In this document: positions 1-7,204 of the stretch, in pieces
Position numbering within the stretch: the first letter of the stretch is position 1
How the letters are laid out: each line of letters begins with the position of its first letter
From: a virus
Length of the DNA stretch: 25,201 nt
Reading direction: 5' to 3' (one strand)
IMG/VR virus record: IMGVR_UViG_3300022752_000362
Coordinates: 1 to 25,201 of that record
Made by a program: the position numbers and the translations under genes
The notes under the pieces: model-generated
Database searches by the model: none
What the model was told of the DNA's origin: nothing
Seen by the model: only the letters and a program-made list of their open reading frames with translations

Positions 1-1
1 G

Positions 2-160
2 GTATATGACGCCTGCTATGATAGTCTTTCACCCGCGTCTATCCCCGCTGCCGTTCTTGTTATTGCTAAGTACCAATACCAAATTGCGTTCGTGGCTGAT
101 CAAGAAATTAACCTTTTAGCAGCACTTACAGAATTGATGTGTGAGTGTGAATTCAAATGA
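2..160 (+). CDS. 44: Sliding-clamp loader large subunit gp44, C-terminal end (partial)
   Basis: The window opens inside an open frame of 52 codons ending in TGA at 158-160. Its translation (about VYDACYDSL...LTELMCECEFK) resembles the last helical segment of T4 gp44, which ends in ...LACEMQWK with a similar YQY/NQY and A-x-(D/N)-x-E-(I/L)-x-L pattern. gp44 is the AAA+ ATPase that with gp62 loads the gp45 clamp on primer-template DNA. The ATPase motifs lie outside the window. The stop codon overlaps the next start in an ATGA, implying translational coupling. The assignment is strengthened by gp62, regA and gp43 following in T4-like order. Confidence 0.85.
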   Translation, partial: VYDACYDSLSPASIPAAVLVIAKYQYQIAFVADQEINLLAALTELMCECEFK

Positions 161-1005
161 AATCTCTTAAGACACCTTTAAGATATCCTGGAGGTAAGTC
201 CCGTGCCTGTGAAAAGATGGGACCTTATTTTCCCGACCTTCGCAATTATGATGAGTTTCGTGAACCATTTCTTGGTGGTGGAAGTGTTGCGATTTATATC
301 ACCAAAAAGTATCCTGAATTGAATATTTGGGTGAATGATTTGTATGAACCTCTTGTAAACTTCTGGCAACAACTCCAGATGTTTGGTTCTGATCTTTCCA
401 ATATGCTTGCATTTTTTAAAAGTATGTGCAATACTCAAGATGAAGCAAGAAAACTTTTCCTAAATTCTAAGGAAAGGATCAATGACAAGACTATTCCAAA
501 TTTCAATCGTGCCGTGGCTTTCTATATTGTTAATAAATGTAGTTTCAGTGGTCTTACGGAGAGTTCTTCATTTTCTGCACAAGCATCTAACTCCAACTTC
601 AGCTTGCGGGGAATTGAAAAGTTGCCAGAATATTCTAAACTGATTGCTAACTGGCGCATAACTAATTACTCGTATGATTACCTGATGGATGGAAACAAAG
701 ATGCTTTTATGTATCTCGATCCTCCTTATGATATTAAGGATAATCTCTATGGGAATAAGGGATCAATGCACAAAGGATTTGATCACGATAAGTTTGCTGC
801 CGATTGCGATGCTAATAATATGGATCAGTTGATTAGTTATAATTCAGATCAACTTGTAAAAGATAGATTCAAAAATTGGAATGCTGCAGAGTTTGATCTA
901 ACATACACAATGAGATCAGTTGGTGAATATATGCGTGAACAGAAAAAACGTAAAGAACTTTTGCTTTTTAATTATGGAACTAAAGGATTGGTTGAATTCA
1001 ATTAA
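157..1005 (+). CDS. dam: DNA adenine N6-methyltransferase, Dam / D12 class
   Basis: A 282-residue protein with the layout of the D12-class (alpha) adenine methyltransferases. The N-terminal LRYPGGKS (P11-K14) and the PFLGGGSV glycine motif near residue 40 form the S-adenosylmethionine site, and DPPY (D188-Y191) is the catalytic motif. The length matches Dam proteins (about 260-280 residues). It would methylate adenine in a short target, probably GATC as for most family members, though specificity cannot be read from sequence. It is coupled by ATGA to gp44, and its 3' end overlaps gp62. Its position splits the clamp-loader genes, which are adjacent in T4. It may protect phage DNA from host nucleases or mark new strands. 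No cognate endonuclease gene is adjacent, so it looks solitary. Confidence 0.93.
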   Translation: MKSLKTPLRYPGGKSRACEKMGPYFPDLRNYDEFREPFLGGGSVAIYITKKYPELNIWVNDLYEPLVNFWQQLQMFGSDLSNMLAFFKSMCNTQDEARKLFLNSKERINDKTIPNFNRAVAFYIVNKCSFSGLTESSSFSAQASNSNFSLRGIEKLPEYSKLIANWRITNYSYDYLMDGNKDAFMYLDPPYDIKDNLYGNKGSMHKGFDHDKFAADCDANNMDQLISYNSDQLVKDRFKNWNAAEFDLTYTMRSVGEYMREQKKRKELLLFNYGTKGLVEFN

Positions 1006-1342
1006 CTTTACAAAGGAAGATTTGTCTGAAAATATTCAAAATTATCCTCCATATATTATCAATCGCTGTTTGTCTGGACACATTGATTGTGTATTATTTG
1101 CTAATGAAATGAATAAGCATCATTTTTTGGATAAAGATATGCAATATTCGTTTTATCTAAATAGTCTAAGGAAAAAGAAGAGATTTTCTCCCTGGCTCCA
1201 TAAGGATAAAATCACAGACTTAGAATGTGTTAAACAATACTATGGATATAGTAATGAAAAAGCATCCCAAGCTCTGAAAATCTTATCAAAAGAACAAATT
1301 GCTTTCATTAAAAAAAGACTTGAAATTGGAGGAAAAAAATGA
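974..1342 (+). CDS. 62: Clamp loader small subunit gp62
   Basis: A 122-residue protein from ATG 974, a start inside the 3' end of dam (32-nt overlap). The frame stays open back to 920, but the upstream extension is only dam read out of frame, so 974 is preferred. The C-terminal half (NxxLRKKKRFSPWL, then YYGYSNEKASQALKIL and a basic tail) matches the T4 gp62 pattern of an RGKRYGKW-like segment followed by a helical end. At 122 residues it is much shorter than T4 gp62 (187). It has no ATPase motifs, as expected for the non-catalytic subunit that joins gp44 in loading the clamp. The stop overlaps the regA start as ATGA. Order (44, 62, regA) supports the call. Confidence 0.85.
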   Translation: MELKDWLNSINFTKEDLSENIQNYPPYIINRCLSGHIDCVLFANEMNKHHFLDKDMQYSFYLNSLRKKKRFSPWLHKDKITDLECVKQYYGYSNEKASQALKILSKEQIAFIKKRLEIGGKK

Positions 1343-1785
1343 CTACTGCTCAACAAACAGTAGAACCTGTAGTCCATTGGTCTCAGGATCAAATGGTAGA
1401 GGTAATTCTTAATGAACCCGACGACTTTCTAAAAGTCCGTGAGACTTTAACCCGTATTGGAGTTGCGTCACGTAAGGAAAAGAAACTCTATCAGTCCTGT
1501 CATATTCTGCATAAGCAGGGTAGGTACTACATTGTTCACTTTAAAGAGTTGTTTGCTCTTGATGGCAAACACGCCAATCTAACAGTAAATGATGTTCAAC
1601 GTCGTAATCGTATTGTTCGTTTGCTTGCTGATTGGGGACTGATTACTATCGTAAAAGAAGAATCTGTTTCTGATATTGCACCACTCAATCAAATTAAAGT
1701 TCTTGCATATAAGGACAAAGGAGAATGGATTCTGGAGCAAAAGTATAATATTGGCAAAAAGGGTAAGACCCAGGAAACCGAATAA
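1339..1785 (+). CDS. regA: Translational repressor RegA
   Basis: A 148-residue protein that from residue 19 on follows T4 RegA closely: DDFLKVRETLTRIG, LYQSCHILHKQGRYYIVHFKE, RLLADWGLI and a C-terminal QKYNIGKKGK. RegA binds the ribosome-binding regions of many early mRNAs, including those of gp44 and gp62 in T4, and represses translation. The start at 1339 has a strong Shine-Dalgarno GGAGG six bases upstream. It adds about 18 residues before the position of the T4 start, and M19 (1393) is the alternative. It is coupled to gp62 by ATGA and followed directly by a strong terminator, making it the last gene of the clamp-loader transcript. Confidence 0.95.
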   Translation: MTTAQQTVEPVVHWSQDQMVEVILNEPDDFLKVRETLTRIGVASRKEKKLYQSCHILHKQGRYYIVHFKELFALDGKHANLTVNDVQRRNRIVRLLADWGLITIVKEESVSDIAPLNQIKVLAYKDKGEWILEQKYNIGKKGKTQETE

Positions 1786-1790
1786 AAAGG

Positions 1791-1817
1791 AGCGGGAAAC
1801 AACATCCCGCTTTTTTT
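1791..1817 (+). terminator. Intrinsic terminator after regA
   Basis: Perfect 7-bp stem AGCGGGA (1791-1797) with TCCCGCT (1805-1811), a 7-base loop and a run of seven T. It closes the gp44-dam-gp62-regA transcript. Confidence 0.93.
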
Positions 1818-1826
1818 ATAATCTCT

Positions 1827-1832
1827 TATAAT
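1827..1832 (+). promoter_or_regulatory. Putative -10 box upstream of hsp20
   Basis: A perfect TATAAT lies 10 bases past the regA terminator T-run and 57 bases before the hsp20 start. The hexamer 17 bases upstream falls in the terminator stem and is not a recognisable -35, so this is a -10-only candidate. Confidence 0.5.
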
Positions 1833-1868
1833 TAGTAGTGGATGCCGAAAGGGTCCAATTACTACTAA
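1832..1868 (+). other. Inverted repeat in the hsp20 leader
   Basis: TTAGTAGT (1832-1839) is exactly complementary to ACTACTAA (1861-1868), with an inner GGAT/GTCC pairing. It lies between the -10 box and the AGGAGG ribosome site of hsp20 (1878-1882). It could be an RNA hairpin in the leader or a DNA operator. The predicted start point (about 1838) would cut into the 5' arm, which favours a DNA site or a transcript from further upstream. Confidence 0.45.
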
Positions 1869-1888
1869 GACGCTCAAGGAGGTCTATT

Positions 1889-2368
1889 ATGTTCGGAACA
1901 AATTCGCTTACACTATCTGTACCAGAAACTGCAAAGTATTTGGCCGGTATTCAAAGAAATAGTATTGGAATGGATGAGTGGTTTAGAAGGTTTGATACTG
2001 CGTTTGAGACGCACACAAACTATCCACCATATAATCTTGTAAAAGAAGATAGTATTACTTTTAGGTTGGAAATTGCTCTTGCTGGATTTAAGAGAGAAGA
2101 AATTGAAGTTACTACAGAATGGAATAAACTTTTTGTGGAGGCAAAGAAATCTGATGATGTAGGTGAAGAATACTTGCATCAAGGATTGGCAAAGAGATCA
2201 TTTACTCGTACTTGGACTTTATCTGATGATGTAGAAGTTAAGGATGTTTCCTTTGCTGATGGATTACTCACTATCAAACTAAATAGAGTTATTCCAGAAC
2301 ATCAGAAGAAGAAGGTCTATGAAATCGTTTCGGGAGTTTACTCAGATCATCCAGGAAATGAAGGGTGA
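1889..2368 (+). CDS. hsp20: Small heat-shock protein Hsp20 (alpha-crystallin family)
   Basis: A 159-residue protein. ATG 1889 is chosen because AGGAGG (1878-1882) sits at ideal spacing; the frame is open further upstream only from a GTG without such a site. The alpha-crystallin domain covers roughly residues 45-145: an EDSITFRLEIALAGFKREEIEV strand set, then AKRSFTRTWTLSDDVEVKDVSFADGLLTIKL, where the family signature A-x(3)-G-L-L appears as FADGLLTIKL. A short tail (RVIPEHQKKKVYEI) follows. It is an ATP-independent holdase chaperone that binds unfolding proteins. Hsp20 is a hallmark gene of T4-like cyanophages, thought to act in virion assembly or host stress. It has its own -10 box and leader structure. 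Confidence 0.95.
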   Translation: MFGTNSLTLSVPETAKYLAGIQRNSIGMDEWFRRFDTAFETHTNYPPYNLVKEDSITFRLEIALAGFKREEIEVTTEWNKLFVEAKKSDDVGEEYLHQGLAKRSFTRTWTLSDDVEVKDVSFADGLLTIKLNRVIPEHQKKKVYEIVSGVYSDHPGNEG

Positions 2369-2474
2369 TTTTGGCGCTGATGCAAAACCACCAGAACCAA
2401 ATTGTTATGGAAAAACAACAACCTATGCAATGTTACCTGGAAAGAAAGTTTGTAAGTTTAAAAGAAAAAGATAA
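2358..2474 (+). CDS. Possible 38-residue basic peptide
   Basis: A small open frame overlapping the last 11 bases of hsp20 in another frame. The product begins MKGDFGADAKPPEPNCYG and ends in a very basic tail (KKVCKFKRKR), with two cysteines. AGGA lies just four bases before the ATG, so the ribosome site is weak. It fills most of the space between hsp20 and the next terminator, and its stop overlaps an ATAAATA motif as several real genes here do. No family is recognised. It could be spurious. Confidence 0.45.
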   Translation: MKGDFGADAKPPEPNCYGKTTTYAMLPGKKVCKFKRKR

Positions 2475-2477
2475 ATA
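2470..2477 (+). promoter_or_regulatory. Late-promoter-like motif GATAAATA
   Basis: Matches the T4/cyanophage late motif NATAAATA and overlaps the stop of the small frame ending at 2474. A transcript from it would meet the terminator at 2498 almost at once, so it may be fortuitous. Confidence 0.35.
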
Positions 2478-2497
2478 CAATTGAATATCGTCGCCGC

Positions 2498-2539
2498 GAG
2501 GAGCACCTGGCAAAATCCAGGTTGACTCCTCCTTTTTTT
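2498..2539 (+). terminator. Two-tier intrinsic terminator after hsp20
   Basis: Outer stem GAGGAG (2498-2503) with CTCCTC (2526-2531), inner stem ACCTGG (2505-2510) with CCAGGT (2517-2522), then a run of seven T. The -35 box of the following promoter lies inside its 3' arm. Confidence 0.9.
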
Positions 2540-2550
2540 ATTGCTATAAT
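2522..2550 (+). promoter_or_regulatory. Sigma70-type promoter of the replication operon
   Basis: TTGACT (2522-2527), exactly 17 bases, TATAAT (2545-2550), with TGC before the -10 (extended -10). It is likely the early promoter, used by host RNA polymerase, for the Sm-like genes, gp43 and the genes beyond. Confidence 0.85.
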
Positions 2551-2571
2551 ACTAAGAGGTATGGAGTAAAA

Positions 2572-2955
2572 ATGACTATTAAACTTTTGCTACTTAAGTC
2601 TGGAGAAGATTTGATTGCAGACGTTCAAGAAATGGTTGCAGGAGAAGGAGATGAAAGAAGAGTGATTGGATATCTTCTCAACAAACCTTGCATTGTAAAA
2701 ATGAGAAATCCAAATGTTCTTACTGAACAAAGCACAGAAGAACAGAAAAAAGCAGCTTTTGAGGTTTCTCTTTACCCATGGATGCCTTTATCTGCTGACA
2801 AAGTAATTCCTGTTCCTGCAGATTGGGTTGTAACTATTGTAGAACCAATTGCTAAACTTACTGAAATGTACACTGAGGATGTAATCAATTATGGAAAAGA
2901 AACTAACGAAAGTGCTGGCACTATTGAACAATCTGATTCTAATCAGTCAGATTGA
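2572..2955 (+). CDS. Sm-like protein, cyanophage type
   Basis: A 127-residue acidic protein, first gene of the polymerase operon. It begins MTIKLLLLKSGEDLIADVQEM, a strand-turn-strand start like Sm/LSm folds (KLLLLKSGEDLIADV), followed by a second strand block (NKPCIVKM...), LYPWMPL, and VPADWVVTIVEPIAKLTEMY; the last 25 residues are polar and probably disordered. I recall a described Sm-like crystal structure of putative cyanophage origin with this kind of start, but could not compare it here. Sm-like proteins form rings that often bind RNA, so an RNA-binding role is inference. A 65-base overlap with the next gene, which seems to be a diverged copy, suggests the pair may form a mixed ring. 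Confidence 0.7.
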   Translation: MTIKLLLLKSGEDLIADVQEMVAGEGDERRVIGYLLNKPCIVKMRNPNVLTEQSTEEQKKAAFEVSLYPWMPLSADKVIPVPADWVVTIVEPIAKLTEMYTEDVINYGKETNESAGTIEQSDSNQSD

Positions 2956-3163
2956 AGAAGTTGGTGCTGATATTGGTGAACCTGATTGTAAATTAGTAAA
3001 ACCATTCTTAATAACAAAGGAAAATGGATATGACCCAACATTAGAACCCTTCCTTTGTGGTTATACTAAACAAGATACATTTATGATAAGTTCGGATAAG
3101 ATTCTTACGCTCGCAGATCCAACTCCAACACTTCTTGAAAAATATGAGGGATTGATTAAGTAA
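2891..3163 (+). CDS. Second, diverged Sm-like protein
   Basis: A 90-residue protein from ATG 2891, with GAGGA about ten bases upstream. It overlaps the previous gene by 65 bases and the polymerase start by one base (TAATG). By eye it aligns with the preceding protein: LILISQIEEVGADIGE against LLLLKSGEDLIADVQE, VKPFLIT against NKPCIVK, and ISSDKILTLADPTPTLLEKYEGLI against VPADWVVTIVEPIAKLTEMYTEDV. The likely origin is tandem duplication. No catalytic motif is visible. The tight coupling to gp43 suggests co-expression with the polymerase; function is unknown. Confidence 0.7.
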   Translation: MEKKLTKVLALLNNLILISQIEEVGADIGEPDCKLVKPFLITKENGYDPTLEPFLCGYTKQDTFMISSDKILTLADPTPTLLEKYEGLIK

Positions 3164-5658
3164 TGCGGTTTTACACTAATGTTCAATTGATTGGAAATCA
3201 ATTTTTAGTTCGTGGTTATGAGAATGGTAAAAGTTTTGAAACAAGAGATGAGTTTATTCCCACACTCTTTGTAAAATCTAAAAAAGAATCCAAATATAAA
3301 ACATTAGGTGGAGAATATGTAGAACCTATTCAACCAGGATATGTTCGTGATTGTAGAGAATTTTATAAGAAGTATGATGCTGTAGATGGATTTGAAATCT
3401 ATGGAAATGATAGGTACATCTATCAGTATATTTCTGAAAAGTATCCAGAGGATGAAATCAAGTTTGATATTAGTAAAATCAAACTTGTAACTTTGGATAT
3501 TGAGGTTGCATCTGAACAGGGATTCCCTGATGTAGAATCTTGTGTTGAAGAAATTCTTGCAATTACTATTCAGGATTATACAACTAAGAAAATTATTACT
3601 TGGGGAGTAAAACCATTCAATAATGTTCGTAAAGATGTGACTTATCATCTCTGCGAATCTGAATATGCACTATTGAATTCTTTCATTAATTACTGGATGC
3701 AAAATACTCCAGAAGTAATTACTGGTTGGAACATTGAATTATATGATATTCCCTATATTGCTAAGAGACTTAATCGCGTTCTTGGTGAAAAGTTGATGAA
3801 GCGTCTTTCTCTTTGGGGACTTGTAACTGAAGGAGAAACATATATCAATGGACGTAAACACACAACATTTGATGTTGGTGGTGTGACTCAACTTGATTAC
3901 TTGAATCTTTATAAGAAGTTCACTTATAAGGCACAGGAATCATATCGTCTGGATTATATTGCAGAAGTAGAACTTGGGCAGAAAAAACTGGATCACTCTG
4001 AATTTGATACATTCAAAGACTTCTATACAAAAGGTTGGCAAAAGTTTATTGAATATAACATCGTTGACGTAGAACTTGTTGACCGTCTGGAAGACAAGAT
4101 GAAACTGATTGAACTTGCACTTACGATGGCTTATGATGCCAAAGTGAATTATGTTGATGTATTCTATCAGGTTCGTATGTGGGATAATATCATTTATAAT
4201 TATCTCAAAAAGCGTGATATTGTAATTCCACCAAAGAATAAGTCCCAAAAGAATGAAAAGTATGCTGGTGCTTATGTAAAAGAACCGATTCCAGGAAAGT
4301 ATGATTGGGTGGTTAACTTTGACCTTAATAGTCTATATCCACACTTGATTATGCAATATAATATTTCGCCAGAAACTTTGGTGGATGAAAGACATCCTAC
4401 TGCAACTGTTGATAAGATTCTCAATCAAGAACTTAACTTTGACGGATATAAAGATTATGCAGTATGTGCAAATGGTGCAATGTTCCGTAAAGATGTTCGG
4501 GGAATGCTTCCAGAACTCATGGAGAAAATGTATAACGAGCGGGTCATCTTCAAAAAGAAGATGATTGAAGCAAAGAAAGCATATGAAAAAACCAAAACAA
4601 AAGAATTAGAGAAGGAAATTGCACGATGCAATAACATTCAGATGGCAAAGAAGATTTCTCTCAACTCTGCTTATGGCGCTATTGGTAATCAGTATTTCCG
4701 TTATTATAAACTTGAAAATGCTGAGGCAATCACTCTTTCGGGGCAGGTTTCTATTCGTTGGATCGAATCTAAGATGAATGCCTATATTAACAAACTTCTT
4801 AAAACTGAGAATGTAGATTATGTTATTGCTTCTGATACCGACTCCATTTATCTTAATATGGGTCCTGTGGTTGAAACTGTATTCAAGGGAAGAGAGAAAA
4901 CTACTGAAAGCATTGTTTCGTTCCTTGATAAGGTCGCTTCGTTGGAACTTGAAAAGTATATTGAAGGTTCTTACCAAGAATTGGCAGACTATGTAAATGC
5001 CTATGACCAGAAGATGCAGATGAAGCGAGAGAATATTGCTGATCGTGGAATCTGGACTGCTAAGAAACGTTATATTTTGAATGTGTGGAATAGTGAGGGA
5101 GTGGCATATACAGAACCCAAACTCAAGATGATGGGTATTGAAGCTGTCAAATCTTCTACTCCTGCCCCCTGTCGCCAGATGATTAAGGATGCTCTTAAAC
5201 TAATGATGAGTGGAACTGAAGAACAGGTGATTGCATTTATTGATAAAAGTCGGGAAGAATTCAAAAAACTTTCACCCGAACAAATTTCATTCCCTCGTTC
5301 AGCATCTGACGTTCAAAAATATCAATCATCTTCATTAATTTATATTAAAGGAACACCCATCCATGTTCGAGGTGCATTACTTTTTAATCATTACATAAAA
5401 CAAAAAAATCTTACCAATAAATATTCACTTATTCAAAATGGCGAAAAAATTAAGTTTGTTTATCTCAAAAAACCAAATAGTATACATGAAAATATTATTT
5501 CGTTCATTCAGGAATTTCCAAAAGAACTAAATCTTGACAAATACATTGATTATGACTTACAATTTGAGAAAGCATTTTTAGAACCACTTAAGATTATTCT
5601 TGATGCAATTGGATGGAAAACAGAAAAAACAAATAGTTTAGAATCATTTTTTATGTAA
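3163..5658 (+). CDS. 43: DNA polymerase gp43, family B with 3'-5' exonuclease
   Basis: An 831-residue replicative polymerase, slightly shorter than T4 gp43 (898). Exonuclease motifs: Exo I DIE (D112, E114), Exo II NIELYD (N190-D195), Exo III Y298xxxD302. Polymerase motifs: motif A DLNSLYP (D387-P393), motif [11 protein letters not shown] (ending Y504 G505), motif C SDTDS (S557-S561, with catalytic D558 and D560), then KKRY in the thumb-proximal region. Both activities look intact. The C-terminus SLESFFM resembles the clamp-binding tail of this family. The last ~130 residues are encoded by visibly more AT-rich DNA. The start overlaps the upstream stop (TAATG), and uvsX follows after nine bases. 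Expected partners are the gp45/44/62 holoenzyme. Confidence 0.98.
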   Translation: MRFYTNVQLIGNQFLVRGYENGKSFETRDEFIPTLFVKSKKESKYKTLGGEYVEPIQPGYVRDCREFYKKYDAVDGFEIYGNDRYIYQYISEKYPEDEIKFDISKIKLVTLDIEVASEQGFPDVESCVEEILAITIQDYTTKKIITWGVKPFNNVRKDVTYHLCESEYALLNSFINYWMQNTPEVITGWNIELYDIPYIAKRLNRVLGEKLMKRLSLWGLVTEGETYINGRKHTTFDVGGVTQLDYLNLYKKFTYKAQESYRLDYIAEVELGQKKLDHSEFDTFKDFYTKGWQKFIEYNIVDVELVDRLEDKMKLIELALTMAYDAKVNYVDVFYQVRMWDNIIYNYLKKRDIVIPPKNKSQKNEKYAGAYVKEPIPGKYDWVVNFDLNSLYPHLIMQYNISPETLVDERHPTATVDKILNQELNFDGYKDYAVCANGAMFRKDVRGMLPELMEKMYNERVIFKKKMIEAKKAYEKTKTKELEKEIARCNNIQMAKKISLNSAYGAIGNQYFRYYKLENAEAITLSGQVSIRWIESKMNAYINKLLKTENVDYVIASDTDSIYLNMGPVVETVFKGREKTTESIVSFLDKVASLELEKYIEGSYQELADYVNAYDQKMQMKRENIADRGIWTAKKRYILNVWNSEGVAYTEPKLKMMGIEAVKSSTPAPCRQMIKDALKLMMSGTEEQVIAFIDKSREEFKKLSPEQISFPRSASDVQKYQSSSLIYIKGTPIHVRGALLFNHYIKQKNLTNKYSLIQNGEKIKFVYLKKPNSIHENIISFIQEFPKELNLDKYIDYDLQFEKAFLEPLKIILDAIGWKTEKTNSLESFFM

Positions 5659-5666
5659 GGAGTATT

Positions 5667-6671
5667 ATGGATTTTTTGAAAGATATTGTAAAAGAAATCG
5701 GAGGTGACTATACTCAACTCGCTTCCGATATTGATGAGACTGAGACTTATGTTGATACGGGTTCATACATTTTTAATGCACTGGTTTCAGGTAGCATTTT
5801 TGGTGGTGTATCTGGGAATAAGATTACTGCTATTGCTGGAGAGTCTTCTACTGGAAAGACTTTTTTCTCTCTCGCCGTGGTTAAGAACTTTCTTGATACT
5901 CATCCCAATGGTTACTGCCTCTACTTTGACACTGAGGCTGCTATCACTAAATCTCTTTTAGAATCTCGTGGAATTGATACTTCTCGCCTTGTGGTTGTAA
6001 ATGTGGTTACAGTAGAAGAGTTTCGTGGTAAGGCACTTAAAGCGGTTGACCTTTATCTGAAGAAACCAGAAGGGGAACGCAGTCCTTGTATGTTTGTGTT
6101 AGACTCTTTAGGAATGCTTTCAACAAGTAAGGAGATTACTGATGCTTTGAATGATAAAGAAGTTCGTGATATGACCAAATCACAACTCATCAAAGGTGCA
6201 TTCCGTATGCTTACTTTGAAACTTGGTCAAGCAAACATTCCAATGATCGTTACGAATCATACCTACGATGTTATCGGTGCTTATGTTCCTACTAAGGAGA
6301 TGGGAGGTGGCAGTGGTCTTAAGTACGCTGCTTCTACCATTATTCATCTCTCAAAGAAAAAAGAGAAGGATGGAACGGAAGTCATCGGAAATATTATCAA
6401 GGCAAAGACTGCTAAGTCGCGTTTAAGTAAGGAAAACCAAGAGGTTGAAATTCGTTTGTTTTATGATGAGCGTGGTCTTGATAGGTATTATGGTTTGCTT
6501 GAATTAGGTGAACTTGGTGGTATGTGGAAAAACGTTGCAGGACGTTATGAAATTGATGGAAAGAAGCTCTATGCTAAAGAGATTCTCAAAAATCCAGAAA
6601 AATATTTCACTGAAGAAGTAATGCAGAAATTAGATGTAATTGCTAAAGGTGAATTTAGTTATGGCAAATGA
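5667..6671 (+). CDS. uvsX: RecA-like recombinase UvsX
   Basis: A 334-residue RecA/Rad51-family strand-exchange protein. The Walker A loop is GESSTGKT (G58-T65), with K64 contacting the phosphates. The Walker B strand is [10 protein letters not shown] around residue 145, followed by a [10 protein letters not shown] segment and a conserved [14 protein letters not shown]-binding loop. The length is below T4 UvsX (391), as usual for cyanophages. GGAG eight bases upstream supports the start. It drives recombination-dependent replication and repair, filling the same place in the order as in T4 (uvsX before 41). The stop overlaps the next start by ATGA. Confidence 0.97.
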   Translation: MDFLKDIVKEIGGDYTQLASDIDETETYVDTGSYIFNALVSGSIFGGVSGNKITAIAGESSTGKTFFSLAVVKNFLDTHPNGYCLYFDTEAAITKSLLESRGIDTSRLVVVNVVTVEEFRGKALKAVDLYLKKPEGERSPCMFVLDSLGMLSTSKEITDALNDKEVRDMTKSQLIKGAFRMLTLKLGQANIPMIVTNHTYDVIGAYVPTKEMGGGSGLKYAASTIIHLSKKKEKDGTEVIGNIIKAKTAKSRLSKENQEVEIRLFYDERGLDRYYGLLELGELGGMWKNVAGRYEIDGKKLYAKEILKNPEKYFTEEVMQKLDVIAKGEFSYGK

Positions 6672-7204
6672 TCAAAATTCTCAAAACTGGAATCAATGTA
6701 TCTAAAGTTGTAGAACAACTTAAAAAATATCCGCAAGATTGGGATCATCAAAAACAACTTAAAGATTCTCAATCTTTAGTTGATAGGGGATTTGCTGACT
6801 TGCCAGTAAGTGCTCTTCAACTTATAATGGGAGGAGTCAAGAAAAAAGAAGACTTTGTTGGAGATTCTGAAATCAATATCAAAACTCCAGCATACGAACA
6901 TCACAGTGAAATACGAAAGATTATACGCAAGCACTTTGGAAATAGAGAAATACATCGTTGTGGATTTCTTTCCCTTCCTGTTGATGAAATCGTTGGTGCT
7001 CATATTGACGAAGGATCATATTATCTAACAAGGGATAGATATCATCTTTCTATTCTTGGTAGATATCAATATTTTTGTGGCACTGATACCACCATTGTTG
7101 AACCAGGAACTCTTTTGTGGTTTAATAATAAATTACCTCATGGAACCGTAAACATCGGTGATGAGACAAGAATAACATTTGTATTTGATATGCCTCATGG
7201 ATAA
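6668..7204 (+). CDS. 2-oxoglutarate/Fe(II) oxygenase, aspartyl/asparaginyl beta-hydroxylase-like
   Basis: A 178-residue protein whose C-terminal half is a compact jelly-roll of the Asp/Asn hydroxylase type. The iron triad is H112-x-D114 (AHIDEG) and H158 (LPHGTVNIG), and R168 ([10 protein letters not shown]) is the expected 2-oxoglutarate anchor, ten residues after the distal histidine as in the family. All expected metal and cosubstrate residues are present, so it is probably active. The substrate is unknown: a protein side chain or a free small molecule are both possible. It sits between uvsX and gp41, coupled by ATGA on one side and an 8-base overlap on the other, in the slot held by gene 40 in T4. 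Many cyanophages carry oxygenases of this superfamily. Confidence 0.82.
   Translation: MIKILKTGINVSKVVEQLKKYPQDWDHQKQLKDSQSLVDRGFADLPVSALQLIMGGVKKKEDFVGDSEINIKTPAYEHHSEIRKIIRKHFGNREIHRCGFLSLPVDEIVGAHIDEGSYYLTRDRYHLSILGRYQYFCGTDTTIVEPGTLLWFNNKLPHGTVNIGDETRITFVFDMPHG

Noticed and set aside
1838-1888. GTG start extending Hsp20 by 17 residues
   Set aside because: The extension covers the leader inverted repeat and lacks a ribosome site, while ATG 1889 has AGGAGG at ideal spacing.
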